The notes under the pieces: generated by a model
What the model saw: the letters and a program-made list of their open reading frames with translations, nothing else
What the model was told of the DNA's origin: nothing
Databases searched by the model: none
Shown here: positions 25,010-35,263 of the stretch, piece after piece
Layout: each line of letters opens with the position of its first letter
How positions within the stretch are numbered: the stretch's first letter is position 1
Assembly: GCA_965199335.1 (NCBI GenBank)
Contig: CBDAQZ010000004.1
Location: 973,688-1,037,687 of the forward strand
Reading direction: 5' to 3'
Length of the DNA stretch: 64,000 nucleotides
DNA from: CBDAQV01 sp965199335
GTDB lineage: Bacteria > Pseudomonadota > Alphaproteobacteria > CALMVH01
Translations under genes and position numbers: made by a program

Positions 25010-26824
25010 TCACCGCGGCAGCCGCCCCAGCTGGCCGGGATCGACCAGGTTGCGCGCGGTATGCAGCACGCCGACATGGCTGAAGGCCTGCGGGAAATTC
25101 CCCAGCTGGCGTTTGGCCGCCGGATCGTACTCCTCGGCCATCAAGCCCAGGTCGTTGCCCATCGCCAGCAGGCGCTCGAACAGCGCCTTGCCCTCGTCCG
25201 GCCTGCCGATCGCGATCAGCGCGTCGGCCAGCCAGAAGCTGCAGGCGACGAAGCACCCCTCGCCCGGGGGCAGGCCGTCGGCGTTGCTGTCGGTACGATA
25301 GCGCAGCACCATGCCGTCCTCCATCAGCTCGCGCTGTACCGCCTCCACCGTGCCGATGACACGGGGATCGTCGGGCGGCAGGAAGCCCAGAAGAGGGATT
25401 CGCAACAGCGAGGCGTCGAGCGCGTCGCTGCCATAGGATTGGGTAAAGCTGTTCTTGGCGGTGCTGAACCCGTGTTCGCAGATGTCGCGATGGATTTCGT
25501 CCCGCGTCGCCTTCCACTCCTCGATCGCGTTTTCCATATCGGGATGGGCTTCGGCCGCCATGATGAAGCGGTCGAACGCGACCCAGGCCATGATCTTGGA
25601 ATAGGTGAAATGGCGCGGCTCACCCCGTTCCTCCCACAACCCGCTGTCCGGTTCGCGCCAGATGCCGCGCAGGAACTTGACGATCGACAGGCCCATCGCC
25701 CAGGAATCGGGGCTGGGCGGCAGGCCGATGCGCCGGCCCAGCGACATGGCATCGATCATCTCGCCATAGACATCCAGCTGCCGCTGCTGCGAGGCGGCAT
25801 TGCCTAGCCGAACCGGCTTGCTGTCCAGGAATCCATCCAGCCAGGGCAGTTCGATCTCTGTCAGGCGACGTTCGCCGGTGATGCCGTACATGATCTGCAG
25901 GTCCTCCGGCTTGCCGGCGGCGGCGCGCAGCAGCCAGGCCTTCCACGACTGGATTTCCTCCTTGTGGCCCCAGCGCATGAAGGCGTTCAGGATGAACGCG
26001 GCATCGCGCACCCAGCAATAGCGGTAATCCCAGTTGCGCACCCCGCCCGGACTTTCCGGCAGCGATGTCGTGACGGCGGCGACGATGCCGCCGGTCGTGG
26101 CATGCGTCATCGCCTTCAGCGTGATCAGCGAGCGGATCACGGTCGGGCGCAGCTCGCCCTCGAATTCGAACGTGTCGGACCATTTGCGCCACCAGCGGCG
26201 CGCGCGACGCAATTCGCGTTCGGGATGCACCGGCGTTGCGGGTTCGGTGTAATACGATTGGTGCCAGCTCATGACGAAGGGTACGCGCTGCCCCGCATGC
26301 AGGGTGAACGCGCCCACCGTGTGCATGTTCTCGCCCTCCAGCTTCACGTCGGTGCGGATGCGCACCGCCTGCGGACCGGACACGGCGTAGATGCCATCGG
26401 GCTGCGCCCGCACCCACGGCACGACCGAGCCGTAGTCGAAGCGCAGGAACAGCGTCGTCTGCATCTCCACGCTGCCCGCAATGCCTTCCACGATGCGGAT
26501 CAACTGGCCGGTCCCGGGCGCGGGATCGACCGGCATGAAATCGGTCAGCTCGACGATGCCGCTGTCGGTCTCGAACCGCGTGGTCAGGATCAGCGTCTCG
26601 CCCTCGTAGCGCCGCGTGATGGTCGTGGGTTCGGCTTGCGGCGCGATCTGCCAGTAGCCATTCTGGTTCTGCCCCAGCAACCGCGCGAAACAGGCGGGTC
26701 CGTCGAAGCGCGGCAGGCACATCCAGTCGATGCAGCCATTGCGATGAACCAGGGCGGCGGTGTGAAGATTGCCGATCAGGCCGTAATCTTCGATCCTGTC
26801 GGGGCGGGGCAGTTCGGACATCAT
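25010..26824 (-). CDS. glycoside hydrolase family 15 (glucoamylase or trehalase type)
   Basis: The 604-residue protein follows the GH15 pattern: RIEDYGLIGNLHTAALVHRN and CLPRFDGPACFARLLG at the start, a beta-sandwich domain to about residue 220, then the (alpha/alpha)6 barrel with NWDYRYCWVRDAAFILNAFM and SGLWEERGEPRHFTYSKIMA, which carries the catalytic acid. Bacterial homologues hydrolyse alpha-1,4-glucan or trehalose. It has no signal peptide, so it acts in the cytoplasm. ATGATG at 26824/26821 gives two possible starts. It is divergent from the SDR gene. Confidence 0.9.
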   Translation of the reverse strand: MMSELPRPDRIEDYGLIGNLHTAALVHRNGCIDWMCLPRFDGPACFARLLGQNQNGYWQIAPQAEPTTITRRYEGETLILTTRFETDSGIVELTDFMPVDPAPGTGQLIRIVEGIAGSVEMQTTLFLRFDYGSVVPWVRAQPDGIYAVSGPQAVRIRTDVKLEGENMHTVGAFTLHAGQRVPFVMSWHQSYYTEPATPVHPERELRRARRWWRKWSDTFEFEGELRPTVIRSLITLKAMTHATTGGIVAAVTTSLPESPGGVRNWDYRYCWVRDAAFILNAFMRWGHKEEIQSWKAWLLRAAAGKPEDLQIMYGITGERRLTEIELPWLDGFLDSKPVRLGNAASQQRQLDVYGEMIDAMSLGRRIGLPPSPDSWAMGLSIVKFLRGIWREPDSGLWEERGEPRHFTYSKIMAWVAFDRFIMAAEAHPDMENAIEEWKATRDEIHRDICEHGFSTAKNSFTQSYGSDALDASLLRIPLLGFLPPDDPRVIGTVEAVQRELMEDGMVLRYRTDSNADGLPPGEGCFVACSFWLADALIAIGRPDEGKALFERLLAMGNDLGLMAEEYDPAAKRQLGNFPQAFSHVGVLHTARNLVDPGQLGRLPR

Positions 26825-26870
26825 GAGTTAACCGCTGGCGCGAGCGGGCGTTCCGGGTATAAATCGAGCC

Positions 26871-27707
26871 ATGACCAGTAAACTCGCCATCGTCACGGGG
26901 GCTTCGGCCGGGATCGGGCTCGAGACGTGCATCGGCCTCGCCAAACAGGATTTCCATGTCGTCATGGTCGCGCGCAATGAGCAAAGGGGCGAGGATGCGC
27001 GCAAGCTGGTATGGAAGGCCGTGCCCGATGCCAAGGTCGATTTGCTGCTGGCCGACTTCGCCAGCCTGGCCGATGTCCGGGCGCTGGCGGCCCAGATCCT
27101 CGACCGGTACGAGCGGATCGACGTGCTGGTGAACAATGCCGGCATGTTCGACGTCAAGCGCCAGGTATCGAAGGACGGGTTCGAGATGACCTTCGCGGTC
27201 AACCACCTCGCCCCGTTCCTGCTGACCAACCTGCTTCTGGCGCGGCTGAAGGCATCGGGCGCGGCGCGGATCGTCAACGTCGCCTCGACCGCGCACCGGC
27301 GCGGCTGGATGGATTGGGACGACCTGCAAAAGGAACGCTCGTACAAATGGCTGGAAACCTACAGCCAGTCCAAGCTCGCCAACATATTGTTCACGCGCGA
27401 ACTGGCGCTGCGGCTCAAGGATACCAGGGTCACGGCGAATTCTCTGCATCCCGGCCTGGTCGCCACCAACATCGCCGGGCGCAACTGGATGAGCGCACTG
27501 TTCATGAAACTGGGCCGCCCGTTCCTGATCAGCCCGGCGAAGGGCGCGGAAACGACAATCTACCTGGCGACATCGCCCGAGGTCGAGGGCGTCAGCGGCG
27601 ACTATTTCGATAAATCCGCCCCAACCGAAACGACCGGCGCCGCAAGGAACATGGACGACGCCAGACGACTCTGGGACATCAGCGCCAGGATGGTCGGGCT
27701 GTCATAG
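26871..27707 (+). CDS. short-chain dehydrogenase/reductase, retinol-dehydrogenase-like
   Basis: NAD(P) binding is shown by TGASAGIG at the start and NNAG (residues about 86-89), and the catalytic pair by Ser in VNVASTAHR and YSQSK. The layout and the NSLHPGLVATNIAGRN segment match retinol-dehydrogenase-like reductases of about 280-300 residues. The substrate cannot be told from sequence. Confidence 0.88.
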   Translation: MTSKLAIVTGASAGIGLETCIGLAKQDFHVVMVARNEQRGEDARKLVWKAVPDAKVDLLLADFASLADVRALAAQILDRYERIDVLVNNAGMFDVKRQVSKDGFEMTFAVNHLAPFLLTNLLLARLKASGAARIVNVASTAHRRGWMDWDDLQKERSYKWLETYSQSKLANILFTRELALRLKDTRVTANSLHPGLVATNIAGRNWMSALFMKLGRPFLISPAKGAETTIYLATSPEVEGVSGDYFDKSAPTETTGAARNMDDARRLWDISARMVGLS

Positions 27708-27708
27708 G

Positions 27709-27945
27709 CTAAAACAGCGTCAGGCCATCCTGCGGCTTGAAGGTTACCGATTGGCCGCTGGTGGCGGTTGCCGGGGTCAGGACCAGCTGCAGCGGTTTGA
27801 ACCGGGCGGTATTGTCGAAATCATCCTGCAGGCGATGAATTTCATTGGCCAGATAGTCGGAATAATTGCCGACGATCAGGATCGCGTCGGCGGGGCGCTT
27901 TGCAGCCGGTTTTGCGGGAACGGCCTGAAGATTTAAAGTAATCAT
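27709..27945 (-). CDS. hypothetical small protein
   Basis: The 78-residue protein starts MITLNLQAVPAKPAAKRPAD and continues with a helical AILIVGNYSDYLANEIHRLQ and an acidic loop. It has no signal or membrane segment. Its stop is one base beyond the end of the convergent SDR gene. No family is recognised. Confidence 0.5.
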   Translation of the reverse strand: MITLNLQAVPAKPAAKRPADAILIVGNYSDYLANEIHRLQDDFDNTARFKPLQLVLTPATATSGQSVTFKPQDGLTLF

Positions 27946-28038
27946 GACGCAGCCTCATAAATTCCACGAACCGTCGATCACCCATAGTCTCACGACGGGC
28001 TGCGATTGGCACGTAAAACTATTGTAAAAAAGACGGCG

Positions 28039-28488
28039 TTACTGGCTTTGCGTCGGCGTCTTTTCCAGCAAGGCCTTGGCATCGGCCAGGCGCTGCCTGC
28101 ACGATGCCTCGTCGCCCTTCAGACCGGCCTCGCGCGCGGCCTGCAACAGCGATGCCGCCTGGCTATCCGCTGCGGCGCCTGTTTCCAACTTCGTCGTTTT
28201 GCCGGTATCGGCCGTCTGCGGCGAGATGGTCGGCGCGGTCTTCATGTTGTCGACATTGGGAACGGCCGGCGAAACATCGGCCATATCGCCGGTCGGCGGC
28301 GGCGCGATCACCCCGCCGCTTTTCGCCAGCGCCTCGGTCTTGGCGCTGTCGGATGCCGTCGTGGCCGAGGGCAGGCTGGCGGTGATCCCGAACTTGCTGG
28401 CCAGGGCGGAGACATCGTCGCTGCACGCGGCGGAGGCGACGGCGGGGGTCAGTGCCGCAAGCGCGGCCAGAAGGATCGTATGGCGCAT
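28039..28488 (-). CDS. exported protein with Cys-containing N-terminus
   Basis: A Sec signal (LLAALAALTPAVASA) precedes a mature part beginning ACSDDVSALASKFGI, an Ala/Thr/Pro linker, and a C-terminal helix (ASLLQAAREAGLKGDEASCR QRL, interrupted here for length) with a second Cys that could pair with the first. No domain is recognised. It is transcribed after radC on the same strand, about 38 bases downstream. Confidence 0.55.
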   Translation of the reverse strand: MRHTILLAALAALTPAVASAACSDDVSALASKFGITASLPSATTASDSAKTEALAKSGGVIAPPPTGDMADVSPAVPNVDNMKTAPTISPQTADTGKTTKLETGAAADSQAASLLQAAREAGLKGDEASCRQRLADAKALLEKTPTQSQ

Positions 28489-28526
28489 AACCTTCTATAA
28501 CACATGATTTCGGGGTTCGATCCTTA

Positions 28527-29225
28527 TTACAGCAGCCCCAGGCTCTTGAAGCTGGCGGTCCCCGATTTGCCGACGATCAGGTGGTCGTGCACCGTTATGC
28601 CGACCGGGCCGGTGGCCTTCACGATCTCCTTCGTCATGTCGATGTCGGCGCGGCTGGGCGTGGGATCGCCGCTGGGGTGGTTGTGCACCAGGATGATCGC
28701 CGTGGCGCCCAGTTCCAGCGCCCGCTTCACGATTTCGCGTGGGTAGACGGGGGTGTGGCTGATGCTGCCGCTCTGCTGGATCTCGTCGGCGATCAGGTGG
28801 TTGCGGTTGTCCAGGAACAGCAGGCGGAAATATTCGATGCCGCGATGCGCCATGTCGGCGGTCAGGTAGTCGATCAGCCGCTGCCATGAATTCAGCACCG
28901 GCCTGTCCATCACCTGCTGGCGCATCTGGCGCAGGGCCGAGGCCTGGACCAGCTTCAGCGCGGCGATCGTGGTCTCGCCGACGCCATCGACGCCCGCCAG
29001 CTCGACCTGGGTGGCGGATACCACGCCGGCGAAGCTGCCGAACCGCTTCAGCAGCGCCTTGGCCAGCGGCTTGACGTCGCGGCGCGGGATCGCGAGGGCC
29101 AGCAGCAGCTCCAGCAGCTCGTAATCGGCGAAGCCGTCGCCCTCGGTGGCCAGGAAGCGGGTGCGCAGGCGCTGGCGGTGACCCGCGTGATCCGGTTCGA
29201 CCGCTACGGTATCCGGCACCGCCAT
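28527..29225 (-). CDS. radC: DNA repair-like protein RadC (MPN/JAB domain)
   Basis: Residues 1-95 form the helix-hairpin-helix DNA-binding part (DYELLELLLALAIPRRDVKP; ELAGVDGVGETTIAALK). The C-terminal half is the JAB metalloprotease-like domain with the zinc motif HNHPSGDPTPSRAD and an upstream Glu. Length (232) is typical. Its true role is unclear in bacteria. It starts directly after the map stop (TGA then ATG), so the two are cotranscribed. Confidence 0.93.
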   Translation of the reverse strand: MAVPDTVAVEPDHAGHRQRLRTRFLATEGDGFADYELLELLLALAIPRRDVKPLAKALLKRFGSFAGVVSATQVELAGVDGVGETTIAALKLVQASALRQMRQQVMDRPVLNSWQRLIDYLTADMAHRGIEYFRLLFLDNRNHLIADEIQQSGSISHTPVYPREIVKRALELGATAIILVHNHPSGDPTPSRADIDMTKEIVKATGPVGITVHDHLIVGKSGTASFKSLGLL

Positions 29226-30074
29226 TCAGCTATAGGCGGCGATGTCGGGCGCCATGGGATAAGGCGGCTTGGTATGGCCCTCGGGCGACAGGGTGAAGAT
29301 CTCCACCCCGGTTTCGGTAACGCCGATCGAATGCTCGAACTGCGCCGACAGCGACCGGTCGCGGGTCACCGCCGTCCAGCCGTCGGACAGGATCTTGACG
29401 TCGTAATGGCCGGCGTTGACCATCGGCTCGATGGTGAAGAACATGCCGGGTTGCAGCACCAGCCCGCGCTTGGGCCGGCCGTAATGCAGCACCGACGGGG
29501 CGCAATGGAAGATGCGGCCGAGGCCGTGGCCGCAGAAATCGCGCACCACCGAAAACCGTTCGCGTTCGACGAAGCTCTGGATGGCATGGCCGACATCGCC
29601 CAGCGTCGCGCCGGGCTTGACGGCGGCGATGCCGAGCATCAGCGCCTCGTAGGTCACGTCAACCAGCCGGCGCGCCTTGACCGCGACATCGTCGCCCACA
29701 AGGTACATGCGGCTGGTGTCGCCGTACCAGCCGTCAAGGATCACGGTGATGTCGATATTGACGATGTCGCCTTCCTCGAGCCGCTTCTCGCCCGGGATGC
29801 CGTGGCAGACGACGTGGTTGGCGGAGATGCAGGTGGCCTTGGGAAAGCCGCGATAGCCCAGGCAGGCGGGGGTCGCGCCATGGTCGCGCATGTATTGTTC
29901 GCACAAGCGGTCCAGATACGCCGTTTCCACTCCCGGCACGACGTAGGAGGCGATGTAATCCAGCACTGCGGCGGCCAGTCGACCGGCGTTGCGCATGCCG
30001 GCAAAGGCATCGGGCCCGTGCAGCACGATTTCATGCTCGGGATTGACTCCGGCGCTCGCTTCTTCCCGGCTCAT
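29226..30074 (-). CDS. map: methionine aminopeptidase, type I
   Basis: Removes the N-terminal Met of new proteins. The five metal ligands can be placed: the two Asp in VNIDITVILDGWYGDTS, His in DFCGHGLGRIFH, Glu in FTIEPMVN and Glu in QFEHSIGVTETG. The His in NHVVCHGIP is also present. The 282 residues include an N-terminal extension of about 25 residues before the catalytic domain. It heads a map-radC pair. Confidence 0.95.
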   Translation of the reverse strand: MSREEASAGVNPEHEIVLHGPDAFAGMRNAGRLAAAVLDYIASYVVPGVETAYLDRLCEQYMRDHGATPACLGYRGFPKATCISANHVVCHGIPGEKRLEEGDIVNIDITVILDGWYGDTSRMYLVGDDVAVKARRLVDVTYEALMLGIAAVKPGATLGDVGHAIQSFVERERFSVVRDFCGHGLGRIFHCAPSVLHYGRPKRGLVLQPGMFFTIEPMVNAGHYDVKILSDGWTAVTRDRSLSAQFEHSIGVTETGVEIFTLSPEGHTKPPYPMAPDIAAYS

Positions 30075-30142
30075 TGGGGCTGTTCCATCACATAATAATG
30101 GCGTGTCGCCCTCACGTTGAAAAGGGTGATCCGCGCGGTATT

Positions 30143-31282
30143 CTATATATCCGGGGAATTTTCGTTGTTCGCGATGCCCGGACCCAGCAATCCGCGCAAA
30201 CGATGCGTGACAAGCGAAGGCCTGATATCCCTGCCTCTGTCGGCAGCCATTGCATCGTAACCGTCGTCTTCGATGATGCTTTCCTCAAGCTCCCGAAAGA
30301 GCGTCTGCACCTTTTTAGCCGGGGAAAGCGCGGTATGGCCGGTATCGTCCAGGCTGAACCCGGTGCCCAGAAACGCCGCGCCGTTGACGGTAAGACTCCG
30401 GGAAATATGCTCATGACAGGCGATATCGCTTGCCATGTAGGTTGCATATTCCTTCTCGTCGATCCCTCCATATTCGGAGGTGCCGTAGACCGTGACCGTG
30501 GGATGCGCATCGATATATCGTTTCAGCAGCATCGTATCCTGAACGGCGAGCTGCCCGGGCTGGTCGTAAAAAGAATGGAATACGGATTGCATGAACAGGT
30601 CCTCACGGCCCGATTTCAGGAAGGGCCGTGCATTCCTTGCGGTTTCTGCCGCCGCGGGACTGATGTCGTTTATGATGATTTCCATATCGGGGGGCACGAA
30701 CCGCTCTGGATCTTTCCGTTCGGCGCCGAGGCACTGTTCGACGTGCAGCAGCATCGCGGCCGTGCCCGCGGCCCTGACGGCGCGCGACACGATGATGCCG
30801 GACCGTAACGACAGCTCGGCCGGATTCCTGATTCCCATTTTATGACAGGTGGCGGCGCAGCTTGCCTGTTCGATCAGGGACAAATGCAGCATGCGGGGAT
30901 CGTATTTCGTATCGAACGTGATGCAGTTTTCTTTTATGTCGTATCCCGCCATGACCTTGTAGTCGGGGTCCTTGTTCGCCATGCCCGGCTCGGCAAAAAG
31001 CCTGATCCTGCAATCTGCGATCGCTGTCAAAGCATCCCGCCCGGCCGCGCTTTGCGACATATAGAGCGTGGAAACGGCAAGATTGCGGTTGATCCGGTCT
31101 TGCTCTTTTTTGGGCAGGATGTAGGGACTGTCTTTCTGATCCAGGCTCAAAATCAGGTTGCTGACCGGTACGGCCTTGAACTCCAGCCTGCCGAGCTGCT
31201 CCTCGCTTGCCATGCGGCCAGCCTTGTCCACCCAGATCAGTACAGGCGGTTCTTGAGCTACAGTTTTATTCTCACGCGGCAT
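30143..31282 (-). CDS. uncharacterised 379-residue protein
   Basis: No signal peptide or membrane segment is seen. The middle carries two Cys and a His in a helical setting (SLIEQASCAATCHKMGIRNP) and, further on, SDIACHEHISRSLTVNGAAF. The Asp/Tyr-rich DTKYDPRMLHLSL segment and the TYMASDIACHEH segment recall degraded metallopeptidase-like domains, but no HExxH is present. An alphaproteobacteria-restricted family is likely. It stands alone between map and the flagellar genes. Confidence 0.55.
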   Translation of the reverse strand: MPRENKTVAQEPPVLIWVDKAGRMASEEQLGRLEFKAVPVSNLILSLDQKDSPYILPKKEQDRINRNLAVSTLYMSQSAAGRDALTAIADCRIRLFAEPGMANKDPDYKVMAGYDIKENCITFDTKYDPRMLHLSLIEQASCAATCHKMGIRNPAELSLRSGIIVSRAVRAAGTAAMLLHVEQCLGAERKDPERFVPPDMEIIINDISPAAAETARNARPFLKSGREDLFMQSVFHSFYDQPGQLAVQDTMLLKRYIDAHPTVTVYGTSEYGGIDEKEYATYMASDIACHEHISRSLTVNGAAFLGTGFSLDDTGHTALSPAKKVQTLFRELEESIIEDDGYDAMAADRGRDIRPSLVTHRLRGLLGPGIANNENSPDI

Positions 31283-31324
31283 CGTGTAGATCTACCGCGG
31301 CGCGTCCAGTAAGTAAAGATCCGA

Positions 31325-32071
31325 TTAAAACGGAAATAAAAGATCCAACAGCTGGTGTCCCCAGCGCGGCTGTTGCACGTCCATCAGCTGGCCATGGCCG
31401 GCATAGGTAATTCTTGCCTCGGCGATCTTGTCGTAGGTGATGGTGTCGTCGTTGGCCACGTCTTCCGGGCGGACGATGCCGGTGATGCCGATCTGGCGCA
31501 TCTCGTAGTTGATCAGCGTTTCCTGCTTGCCCTGGATCACCAGGTTGCCGTTGGGCAGGATCTGCACCACCTCGGCGCCGACGCGGGTCGCGACGGTGTC
31601 GGTACGCTGCACCTTGCCGACGCCGGCCATGGTCTGGCTGCTGGGCACGTCGACGATGTCGGTGCCCATTTTCTTCAGGAAGTTGCCGTTCTGCAGTCCC
31701 ACCAGTCCGTTCAGCGAGGCCTGGTCGGTGGTGGTGCGGTTGCGGGTGGTCTCGTTGTCGGTGTTCGCTTCGTCGTTGATGGTGACGACCACGGTCAGGA
31801 TGTCGCCGATGTTGCGGGCGCGCTGGTCCTTCAGGAAGGAGCGCATGCCGGACTGCCACAGCGAATTGGCCTGGCGGATCTCGGGGCGCTGCGAGGGCAT
31901 CGCCATGCTGATCGGCTGGTAGCCCGGTTCCATCTGCGGGTTCACTGTCGGCGAGAAATTGGGCTGCTTGTCGAAGTGATCGGTCGCATCCGTGAAGGCG
32001 CTGCACGCCGTCAGGCTGGCGCCCATCAGCAGGCAGGCGGTAAGGGAGCGAAGCTGGGGACCGAGTTTCAT
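31325..32071 (-). CDS. flgH: flagellar L-ring protein FlgH
   Basis: Forms the outer-membrane L ring around the flagellar rod. The lipoprotein signal (SLTACLLMGASLTAC) lipidates Cys about residue 22, and the family hallmarks GDILTVVVTINDEANT and GNLVIQGKQETLINYEMRQI are present, as is IVRPEDVANDDTI. The 248 residues are normal. It is the last gene of flgG-flgA-flgH on this strand. Confidence 0.96.
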   Translation of the reverse strand: MKLGPQLRSLTACLLMGASLTACSAFTDATDHFDKQPNFSPTVNPQMEPGYQPISMAMPSQRPEIRQANSLWQSGMRSFLKDQRARNIGDILTVVVTINDEANTDNETTRNRTTTDQASLNGLVGLQNGNFLKKMGTDIVDVPSSQTMAGVGKVQRTDTVATRVGAEVVQILPNGNLVIQGKQETLINYEMRQIGITGIVRPEDVANDDTITYDKIAEARITYAGHGQLMDVQQPRWGHQLLDLLFPF

Positions 32072-32079
32072 GACAAATC

Positions 32080-33075
32080 CTATCGCGTGACTGTGTTGCT
32101 GGAGGCCGTTGCGGCGGCGACGATGGCGGCATCCGTTCGTATCTCTGCAGTATTCGTGCCAGTTACGATGCCTTCGAGTTCCTTGTTGGTCGAAGCGTTG
32201 GTCAGGCGGACTTCCTCGCCCATCCCGGCGTCGCTTTCGGCGCGGCCCTGAGCGGTCAGTATGATCCCGCCATTGTTCACGATCATGGTGACGCGGTCGC
32301 CGCGCCTGATGATCGTCGGCAGCGCCAGGAAGCGCTCCTGCACCGGCTGGTTGGCCTCGAGCTGGCGCTTGGCGACCTTGCCGATCATGATCTTGGGCGC
32401 CTGCACCGTGTCGCTGCGCAGCTGGTCGGCGCGCTGGTCGGTAAAGTCGACATCGCTGGCCGTGATGGTGTCGCCCTGATTGATGCGGTGCGCCGGGACC
32501 GGCACCTTGATCATCGCGATCGCCTTGCCGCTGACGGCGTGGCGCTGGCCGTTCACGGCGTCGCTCAGCGTGGCGGTGAAGCGACGCGTGGCGGGATCGA
32601 AGTCCAGTGTATCGACGGCCAGGGCCGTCGTCGCGGGCAGGGCCGACAGCAGGCGTTGCTGCTCGCCGGAATCGACCAGGATGGAAAGCTTGTCGCCGGC
32701 GCCTTTCGCAGCCAGGGCGGGCCTCAGCGGCGCGATGACGGCCTGCATGCCGGTGCCCGCGATGGCGGGCATGCCGGTCACTGCGTCGCCGTCGCGGATC
32801 ACGATCACCTTGTCGTTGATGCCGCGCGGCTGCCAGTCGATGTGATTGGCGGCGGCGATGCCGTACAGCGTGCCGGAATCGAGCAGGATGGTCTTGCCGG
32901 GTGCGGGGGCTACAGCGATCTGCAGGTCGCCCGGTGCGGTCAGGCCGTCGAACAGATCGCCGATCGTGACGACGTCGCTCGCGACATGGACCTGCGTGCC
33001 GCGCAGGGCGGCGGCGTGGGCCGGGGTCCAGCCGATGGACGCGACAAGCGTCGAAAGGAGGAGGAGGCGTTTCAT
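32080..33075 (-). CDS. flgA: flagellar P-ring assembly chaperone FlgA
   Basis: A periplasmic chaperone for FlgI. The 331-residue protein has a signal peptide (LLLLSTLVASIGWTPAHA), an N-terminal SAF-like beta region, and the C-terminal domain with VPVPAHRINQGDTITASDVD and GDRVTMIVNNGGIILTAQGR. It is longer than many enterobacterial FlgA proteins, as in other alphaproteobacteria. One base separates it from flgG upstream and eight from flgH downstream. Confidence 0.93.
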   Translation of the reverse strand: MKRLLLLSTLVASIGWTPAHAAALRGTQVHVASDVVTIGDLFDGLTAPGDLQIAVAPAPGKTILLDSGTLYGIAAANHIDWQPRGINDKVIVIRDGDAVTGMPAIAGTGMQAVIAPLRPALAAKGAGDKLSILVDSGEQQRLLSALPATTALAVDTLDFDPATRRFTATLSDAVNGQRHAVSGKAIAMIKVPVPAHRINQGDTITASDVDFTDQRADQLRSDTVQAPKIMIGKVAKRQLEANQPVQERFLALPTIIRRGDRVTMIVNNGGIILTAQGRAESDAGMGEEVRLTNASTNKELEGIVTGTNTAEIRTDAAIVAAATASSNTVTR

Positions 33076-33076
33076 C

Positions 33077-33865
<789 letters not shown>

Positions 33866-33920
33866 CTTTTCGTCCTCTTCCTTACATCCGGATCGGCCGG
33901 ACGGCTTATGGCAGAGGTCA

Positions 33921-33938
33921 ATGCAGGAAGCGTGCCAG
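33921..33938 (-). promoter_or_regulatory. sigma-54 promoter of flgG
   Basis: On the minus strand TGGCACG (-24 element) and TGC (-12 element) are exactly spaced: GG and GC are separated by ten bases (CACGCTTCCT), as sigma-54 requires. The start point would be near 33911. The core is nearly identical to the one upstream of flgF (19 of 20 bases). Confidence 0.75.
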
Positions 33939-34050
33939 ATTGAAGAAAAGAAGCAAAGTCAAACGGCAACACAACTTGCAAGATGATTTTGGGTGAGATT
34001 TAATCGAGCCGTTTGGGTAAATAACCCGTATTTTTTTAACAGGATGATCA

Positions 34051-34968
34051 ATGTCGGTTCCCGATTATCAATCCCTCATGTTGCCGGTTTTGCTGGCAGC
34101 TTCCCGTGGTGAAGTCCGTATCGGAGATGTCGTGGACACGGTGGCAGATCAATTGGGGTTAACCCCCGAGCAACGAGGCGAACGTATCTCTTCTGGTCGC
34201 CAAACTTTGTTAAGCAATCGCATTCATTGGGCAAAGTCCTATTTGGTGAAAGCTGGTCTTGTCGAGATTACGCGCCGGGCGCATTTTCGAATTACCGGCC
34301 GTGGGCAAGAAATTCTTCGTTCCAATCCTGATCGGATCGATAATCGGTTGCTTTCCCAATTTTCGGAATTTTTGGAATTCACAAAAAGAACGGTTACCGA
34401 CTCCGATGTCGAGAGTCCGGCAATGCGAGACATATCTACCGATGACGGTCGCACGCCGGAAGAAATCATGCGCGTTAGCCACAAACAAATAGAGTCTACA
34501 CTTGCTCAGGAGCTGCTCGACCGTGTTCTGGTATCGCCACCTGATTTCTTTGAAAGATTATTGGTAAATCTTCTTCTGAACATGGGTTACGGTGGGTCCG
34601 GTATCGATGCCGGACGCGTTCTTGGGCGTAGCGGAGATGGTGGAATCGATGCCGTCATAGATCAGGATGCATTAGGATTAGACAGAGTTTATGTTCAAGC
34701 CAAGCGATATGCCGTTAGCAATACCGTTGGTTCACCTGAAATCAGGGACTTCTTAGGCGGCCTTGATCATCGGCGAGCCACCAAGGGCTTATTTGTTACA
34801 ACCTCCGGCTTTTCAGCTTCGGCTCGTGAAGCTGCAAAATCCTCCAGCAAGCACATTGTGCTAATCGAAGGACGGCAGCTTACACAACTTATGATCAGAT
34901 ATAATGTTGGATGCAGAGTAGAAGACACTATGACGATCAAGCGCTTAGATGAAGAATTCTTTGAATAA
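34051..34968 (+). CDS. mrr: Mrr-type restriction endonuclease-like protein
   Basis: The N-terminal about 90 residues form a winged helix (SYLVKAGLVEITRRAHFRIT), the Mrr_N domain. The C-terminal about 130 residues are the PD-(D/E)xK nuclease: GRSGDGGIDAVIDQD with the metal-binding Asp, and VYVQAKRYAVSN with the catalytic Gln-x-Lys. Such enzymes cut modified DNA. Codon use is far more AT-rich than the flagellar neighbours, pointing to recent transfer. Confidence 0.9.
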   Translation: MSVPDYQSLMLPVLLAASRGEVRIGDVVDTVADQLGLTPEQRGERISSGRQTLLSNRIHWAKSYLVKAGLVEITRRAHFRITGRGQEILRSNPDRIDNRLLSQFSEFLEFTKRTVTDSDVESPAMRDISTDDGRTPEEIMRVSHKQIESTLAQELLDRVLVSPPDFFERLLVNLLLNMGYGGSGIDAGRVLGRSGDGGIDAVIDQDALGLDRVYVQAKRYAVSNTVGSPEIRDFLGGLDHRRATKGLFVTTSGFSASAREAAKSSSKHIVLIEGRQLTQLMIRYNVGCRVEDTMTIKRLDEEFFE

Positions 34969-35014
34969 TGTTCGGCTGATTGAAATTCGCGGCAGAAAAT
35001 CGTAAAGTTACATC

Positions 35015-35263
35015 ATGGAACTCCAACTTTCTCCCGAGATTGAAGCCCAGCTTAAGCGCCTTGCTTCTGTGCGCGGCTGCAAGCCTGAGGAAATTATTGA
35101 AGATTGGGTAGCAGACTGTGTTGAGCAGGCAGCTACGGCTTTTGCCACCCTTGATCGCCGTTATGACGATATGATCACTGGTAAAGTGAAAATGCTATCT
35201 CCAGAAGAATTCTGGGGGCAATTCGAAGAAAGAAAGGCCGAGTGGCTGGCTAAGCGGGGTTGA
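35015..35263 (+). CDS. antitoxin component of a ParD/CopG-like type II module
   Basis: The 82-residue acidic protein has an N-terminal region (MELQLSPEIEAQLKRLASVR) compatible with a ribbon-helix-helix or short helical DNA-binding part, and a charged helical C-terminus. It is assigned by context: its stop overlaps the TTG start of a ParE-like toxin. AT-rich codon use matches the mrr gene. Confidence 0.72.
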   Translation: MELQLSPEIEAQLKRLASVRGCKPEEIIEDWVADCVEQAATAFATLDRRYDDMITGKVKMLSPEEFWGQFEERKAEWLAKRG

